NCBI RefSeq assembly: GCF_001854805.1
Contig: NZ_MBLO01000001.1
Span: 51,780-115,779, forward strand
DNA length: 64,000 bases
DNA from: Pseudofrankia coriaricola
GTDB lineage: Bacteria; Actinomycetota; Actinomycetes; Frankiales; Frankiaceae
Direction of reading: 5' to 3'
Both the position numbers and the translations under genes were made by a program. The notes under the pieces were generated by a model, which had not been told where the DNA came from, ran no database searches, and saw only the letters and a list, made by a program, of their open reading frames with translations. This document shows, in pieces, positions 60,742 through 64,000 of this stretch (position 1 is its first letter; every line of letters begins with the position of its first letter).

Positions 60742-63142
60742 CGTCGTCCCGTCCGTGTCGTATCGGTTCGCCGCCCGGCGACGGCGTCACCAGGTCCGCC
60801 GGGCGGACCGGGACGCGGCGCAGGTCGCGGCCGACGGCGGCGCGGATCGCCGCCACGACCGCCGGGGTCGCCGTGCCGGTCGGCGCCTCACCGACCCCCT
60901 TGACCCCGTACGGCGCGTCGGGCTGCGGATAGGTGACCGCGACGAAGTCCAGCTCGGGCACGTCGGCGATGGTCGGCAGCAGGTAGTCGTGGAAGGTCGG
61001 GTTGACGACGACGCCGTCGACGGTGACCAGCTCCTCCATCACCGCGACGCCCAGGCCCTGCGCGGTGCCGCCCTCGACCTGGCCGAGCAGCGACAGCGGG
61101 TTGAGCACGGTCCCGCAGTCCTGCGCGAGCGCCAGCGACACCACCCGGACCAGCCCCAGGTCAAGGTCGACGTCGACGACCGCGCGGTGCGCCGCCGCGG
61201 CATAGGCCACGTGCGCGTCACCCTGGCCGCGCCCGTCGAGCGCCTCGGTGCGCCGGTGGTGGTGGGTGTATTCGGCTTCCACGGGACCGTCGGCCAGCGC
61301 CTCGGCGAGCGGGATCCGCGCACCGGCCTCTGGTCCGATGATCTGCCCGTCGCGCAGGCTGAGCACCCGGCGAGGCGCCTCGATGACCGACGGCGGCAGG
61401 CCCAGGGCGCGCGCCACCCTGGCCAGCAGCCGGTCGGCGACGGCGGCGCAGGCACCGCGCACCGCTCCGCCGCTCATCCAGGTCTGCCGGGACGCGCTGG
61501 TGGAGCCGGCGCTGCCCACGGCGGTGTCCGCCGGGGCGAGCACCACCTCCTCGACGGCGAGCTCGGTGCGCGCGATCTGCCCGGCGATCGTGACGAAGCC
61601 CTGCCCGACCTCCGCGCAGGCGGTGTGCACCCACGCCCGCGGTACCCCGTCCGGCCCGAGCTCCAGGCGCACCCGCGCCACCGACGAGTCGTCGAAACCC
61701 TCGGAGAACAGCAGGTTCTTGATGCCGAGCGCGTAGCCGACCCCGCGGCGCACCCGGGCCGGGTCGGCGCCGGCCGGCCGGCCGCCGGGCAGCGCGAGGC
61801 CGCTGCCCACGCCGGGGCTGGCCGGGTCGAGCGGCGGCGGAAGCGGGCGGGAGGCGACCAGCTCGATCAGCTCTCGGGCCGGTACCGGGCCGGGGATCGG
61901 CACCCCCGTCGGCAGGATGTCGCCGGCGGCGAGCGCGTTGCGGGCCCGCAGCTCGACCGGGTCCATCCCGAGCGCGTCCGCGAGCCGGTCCATCTGCGCC
62001 TCGTGCCCGAAGGTCACCTGCGGCACGCCGAAGCCGCGCATCGCCCCGCACGGCGGGTTGTTCGTCCGGACGGAGGCGCCGTACAGGTGGGCGTTCGGCA
62101 CCCGGTAGGGCCCGGCGGCATGGGTGACCGCGTTCGAGATCACGGCCCGCGAGCTCGACGCGTACGCCCCGCCATCCAGGACGACCCGGGCCTGTACGGC
62201 GACCAGATCGCCATCTCGGGTCGCTGAGTGCCGGAACCACATCCGCGCCGGGTGGCGGTGCGGGTGGCCGAGGAAGCTCTCGACGCGGTCATAGGCGATC
62301 CGCACCGGCGCCCCGGTGCCGAGCGCCAGCAGTGCGCCATGGACCTGCAGGGTCACGTCCTCGCGGCCGCCGAACGCGCCGCCGACGCCGGCGAGCGTGA
62401 GCCGCACCAGCTCCTCCGGCAGCCCGAGGCAGGCGGCGACCTGCTCCCGGTCCGAGTGCAGCCACTGGGTGGCGACGGCCATATCGACGCCGCCGTCGGC
62501 GGCCGGGGTGACCAGCGCGGCCTCCGGGGAGAGAAAGGCCTGGTCCTGCATGCCGAAGACGTAGGTGTCCTCGACGACGACCTCGCCGGCGAGGTCCGGG
62601 GTGTCGCCGTGGAGGATGTCGATCTGCCGGTAGATGTTGGGATGGCCGGGGTCGCTGAACTCGCCGCCCGGGCCGTAGCCGGGGCTGCCCGGGTGCAGCG
62701 GCTCGGCGCCGGGTGCGATCGCGAGCTCCGGGTCGGTGACCGGGGGCAGCGGCTCGTAGTCGACCTGGATCGCCGCGAGCGCCCGCCGGGCGGTATGGGC
62801 GTCGACGGCGGCGACGGCGGCGACCGGCTCGCCGGCGTAGCGTGCCTCCGTCGCCGCGAACACCGGCTGATCGAGGCCGATCAGCCCGAAGGTGGCGACA
62901 CCGGGAACGTCGGCCGCGGTCACGACGGCGGCGACGCCGGGGATCCGCAGCGCGGCCGAGATGTCGACGGCGAGGATCCGGGCGCGCGCGTGCGGGCTGC
63001 GCAGCGTGCGCGCATGCAGCATCCCGGGCAGCGCCAGGTCTCCGGCGTAGGGGAAGGTGCCCGTCACCTTGGCCGGCCCGTCCGGGCGCAGGGCCGACGC
63101 CCCGATCCCCTCGCGCCCCGGCTCTGGCAGCCCGGTGCTCAC
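60731..63142 (-). CDS. Xanthine dehydrogenase, molybdopterin-binding subunit
   Basis: A molybdenum hydroxylase large subunit of about 803 residues that oxidises hypoxanthine and xanthine to urate. IGASALRPDGPAKVTGTFPY opens the conserved part; GVGGAFGGREDVTLQVHGAL, NNPPCGAMRGFGVPQVTFGH and ACAEVGQGFVTIAGQIARTE are cofactor and substrate motifs, and the C-terminal GVKGVGEAPTG holds the catalytic Glu. The GTG at 63142 overlaps the small-subunit stop (GTGA). The longer frame back to 63400 only shadows that gene. The operon continues into allB. Confidence 0.92.
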   Translation of the reverse strand: MSTGLPEPGREGIGASALRPDGPAKVTGTFPYAGDLALPGMLHARTLRSPHARARILAVDISAALRIPGVAAVVTAADVPGVATFGLIGLDQPVFAATEARYAGEPVAAVAAVDAHTARRALAAIQVDYEPLPPVTDPELAIAPGAEPLHPGSPGYGPGGEFSDPGHPNIYRQIDILHGDTPDLAGEVVVEDTYVFGMQDQAFLSPEAALVTPAADGGVDMAVATQWLHSDREQVAACLGLPEELVRLTLAGVGGAFGGREDVTLQVHGALLALGTGAPVRIAYDRVESFLGHPHRHPARMWFRHSATRDGDLVAVQARVVLDGGAYASSSRAVISNAVTHAAGPYRVPNAHLYGASVRTNNPPCGAMRGFGVPQVTFGHEAQMDRLADALGMDPVELRARNALAAGDILPTGVPIPGPVPARELIELVASRPLPPPLDPASPGVGSGLALPGGRPAGADPARVRRGVGYALGIKNLLFSEGFDDSSVARVRLELGPDGVPRAWVHTACAEVGQGFVTIAGQIARTELAVEEVVLAPADTAVGSAGSTSASRQTWMSGGAVRGACAAVADRLLARVARALGLPPSVIEAPRRVLSLRDGQIIGPEAGARIPLAEALADGPVEAEYTHHHRRTEALDGRGQGDAHVAYAAAAHRAVVDVDLDLGLVRVVSLALAQDCGTVLNPLSLLGQVEGGTAQGLGVAVMEELVTVDGVVVNPTFHDYLLPTIADVPELDFVAVTYPQPDAPYGVKGVGEAPTGTATPAVVAAIRAAVGRDLRRVPVRPADLVTPSPGGEPIRHGRDDDDD

Positions 63143-63822
63143 GGCTCGGCCCCCCGACCGGCATCCGGACGACCGGCGGCGCCCGCCGGGCCGCCCTGGC
63201 CCGCCACGCCCGCCCGGCCGGCCGCCGCCGCGGCGATGTCGGCCTGGACGGCCCTGACGGCGGCGATGATCCGGCCGTAGCCGGTGCAGCGGCAGATGTT
63301 GCCGGCGAGGGCCTCCCGGATCTCGTCCTCGTCGGCCTCCGGGCGCCGGCCCAGCAGGTCGGTGACGGCGACGACGAAGCCGGGCGTGCAGAAGCCGCAC
63401 TGCACGGCGCCGTGGCGCAGGAAGGCCGCCCGCACGGCGGGTGCCAGCCCGTCGGCCGGCAGACCGGCGAGCGTCGTCACCCGGGCGTCGGCGGCGTCGG
63501 CGGCGAGCGTCGTGCAGGCGGCGATCAGCTGGCCGTCGAGCAGCACCGAGCAGGACCCGCAGCGCCCCTGCTCGCAGCCGTCCTTGACGCTGGTGATCCC
63601 GAGCCGCTCACGCAGCACCGTCAGCAGGGAGTCACCGAGCCAGGCGCCCGTCACGGCGCGCAGCCTGCCGTCGACGTGCAGGCGGTAAGGCCGGGCGACC
63701 GGCCCGGCGTCGGTGTCCTCGTCGGTGTAGTCGTAGCGGGCCGTGCTCCCCCGGTCGAGCACCCGGCGGGCGGGCACGCCCAGGCCAGAACCGGCGTCCT
63801 CGTCCGTTCCCACCACCGTCAC
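63139..63822 (-). CDS. Xanthine dehydrogenase, 2Fe-2S subunit
   Basis: A 227-residue iron-sulfur subunit carrying electrons from the molybdenum site to FAD. The first cluster is VKDGCEQGRCGSCSVLLDGQ plus a later Cys (83, 88, 91, 103), and the second is QCGFCTPG with NICRCTGYGR (142, 145, 177, 179), all present. The N-terminal ~45 residues and the Ala/Gly-rich end are not conserved. GTG 63822 has GGAG seven bases upstream. The FAD subunit normally in this complex is probably encoded just beyond the right edge, where the tandem repeat begins. Confidence 0.92.
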   Translation of the reverse strand: MTVVGTDEDAGSGLGVPARRVLDRGSTARYDYTDEDTDAGPVARPYRLHVDGRLRAVTGAWLGDSLLTVLRERLGITSVKDGCEQGRCGSCSVLLDGQLIAACTTLAADAADARVTTLAGLPADGLAPAVRAAFLRHGAVQCGFCTPGFVVAVTDLLGRRPEADEDEIREALAGNICRCTGYGRIIAAVRAVQADIAAAAAGRAGVAGQGGPAGAAGRPDAGRGAEP

Positions 63823-63840
63823 CGGCTCCGTCCCTCCGTC

Positions 63841-64000
63841 GACGCGTCATCCCACCGACCGCCTCCGGAGGAGCGAAGGTGAAGCATTGTCGCTCCTCCT
63901 TCGGCTGACGCGTCATCCCACCGACCGCCTCCGGAGGAGCGAAGGTGAAGCATTGTCGCTCCTCCTTCGGCTGACGCGTCATCCCACCGACCGCCTCCGG
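63841..64000. repeat. 66-bp exact tandem repeat upstream of the 2Fe-2S subunit gene
   Basis: Identical units at 63841-63906 and 63907-63972, and 28 bp of a third unit at the window edge. Each unit contains the inverted repeat GGAGGAGCGA ... TCGCTCCTCC. The unit length keeps a reading frame and encodes a 22-residue peptide on the minus strand (TRQPKEERQCFTFAPPEAVG). It resembles the 69-bp cysO repeat in size, frame and hairpin content. It may be a duplicated end of the upstream gene. Confidence 0.9.

Noticed and set aside
63841..64000. Possible CRISPR array in the 66-bp repeats
   Set aside because: The units are identical along their full length with no variable spacers, so this is a simple tandem duplication.

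Overview
The window is high-GC actinobacterial DNA. Three things suggest Frankia or a close relative (Frankia/Pseudofrankia): the actinobacterial order pncB / nrtR / clpS / DUF2017 / mec / cysO / cysM ... murI / MBL phosphodiesterase / rph, a DUF5709 protein, and many short dispersed palindromic repeats in the intergenic spaces. The genus is an inference; no rRNA is present.

Layout. (1) 1-2000, minus strand: the start of rph, an Rv1339-like MBL phosphodiesterase and murI. (2) 2000-18600: an accessory block splitting murI from cysM. It holds tRNA-Leu(UAG) with three decayed tyrosine-integrase fragments behind it (4.4, 6.3 and 11.3 kb), a secreted CHAP hydrolase, a sulfotransferase, a two-gene NLR-like module (8.0-11.1 kb), a PLP enzyme, a PadR-membrane protein pair with a clear operator, a photolyase scrap, an SDR/DUF2867 protein and a copper amine oxidase. 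(3) 18677-25156, minus strand: CysM, CysO and Mec (thiocarboxylate cysteine synthesis), DUF2017, ClpS, and NrtR next to nicotinate phosphoribosyltransferase. (4) 25.6-29.2 kb: a small membrane protein, an XRE protein with a Nudix-like region, and an NAD-dependent epimerase. (5) 29.5-35.6 kb: a branched-chain-amino-acid-type ABC importer with a fused LivH-LivM permease, LivG, LivF and a convergent binding protein. (6) 35.7-41.5 kb: regulators, a degenerate ABC ATPase, DUF2752, agmatinase-family and SPOUT methyltransferase genes. (7) 41.5-44.1 kb: an 8-oxoguanine-deaminase-type amidohydrolase and adenosine deaminase. (8) 44.2-50.7 kb: two inverted copies of an XRE-sensor plus GT-A glycosyltransferase pair enclosing two GNAT genes. 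(9) 51.2-63.8 kb: a small membrane protein, then a purine-catabolic cluster: DUF6986 aldolase-like protein, HIU hydrolase, a large LuxR regulator, an allantoicase-OHCU decarboxylase fusion, allantoinase and two xanthine dehydrogenase subunits. Urate oxidase and the XDH FAD subunit are not in the window.

Main unusual points. An ATGA-overlapping pair at 8045-11121 carries the same short RHIM/BASS-like motif at the C-terminus of the small protein and the N-terminus of the NB-ARC-TPR protein, which suggests amyloid-type effector-receptor signalling. CysO ends in three in-frame copies of its Gly-Gly tail because of an exact 69-bp duplication. The inverted XRE/GT modules at 44-51 kb are a candidate undescribed system. 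Short palindromic repeats form a nested set: an identical 38-bp element interrupts a larger repeat twice, and an uninterrupted relative lies downstream of livF.
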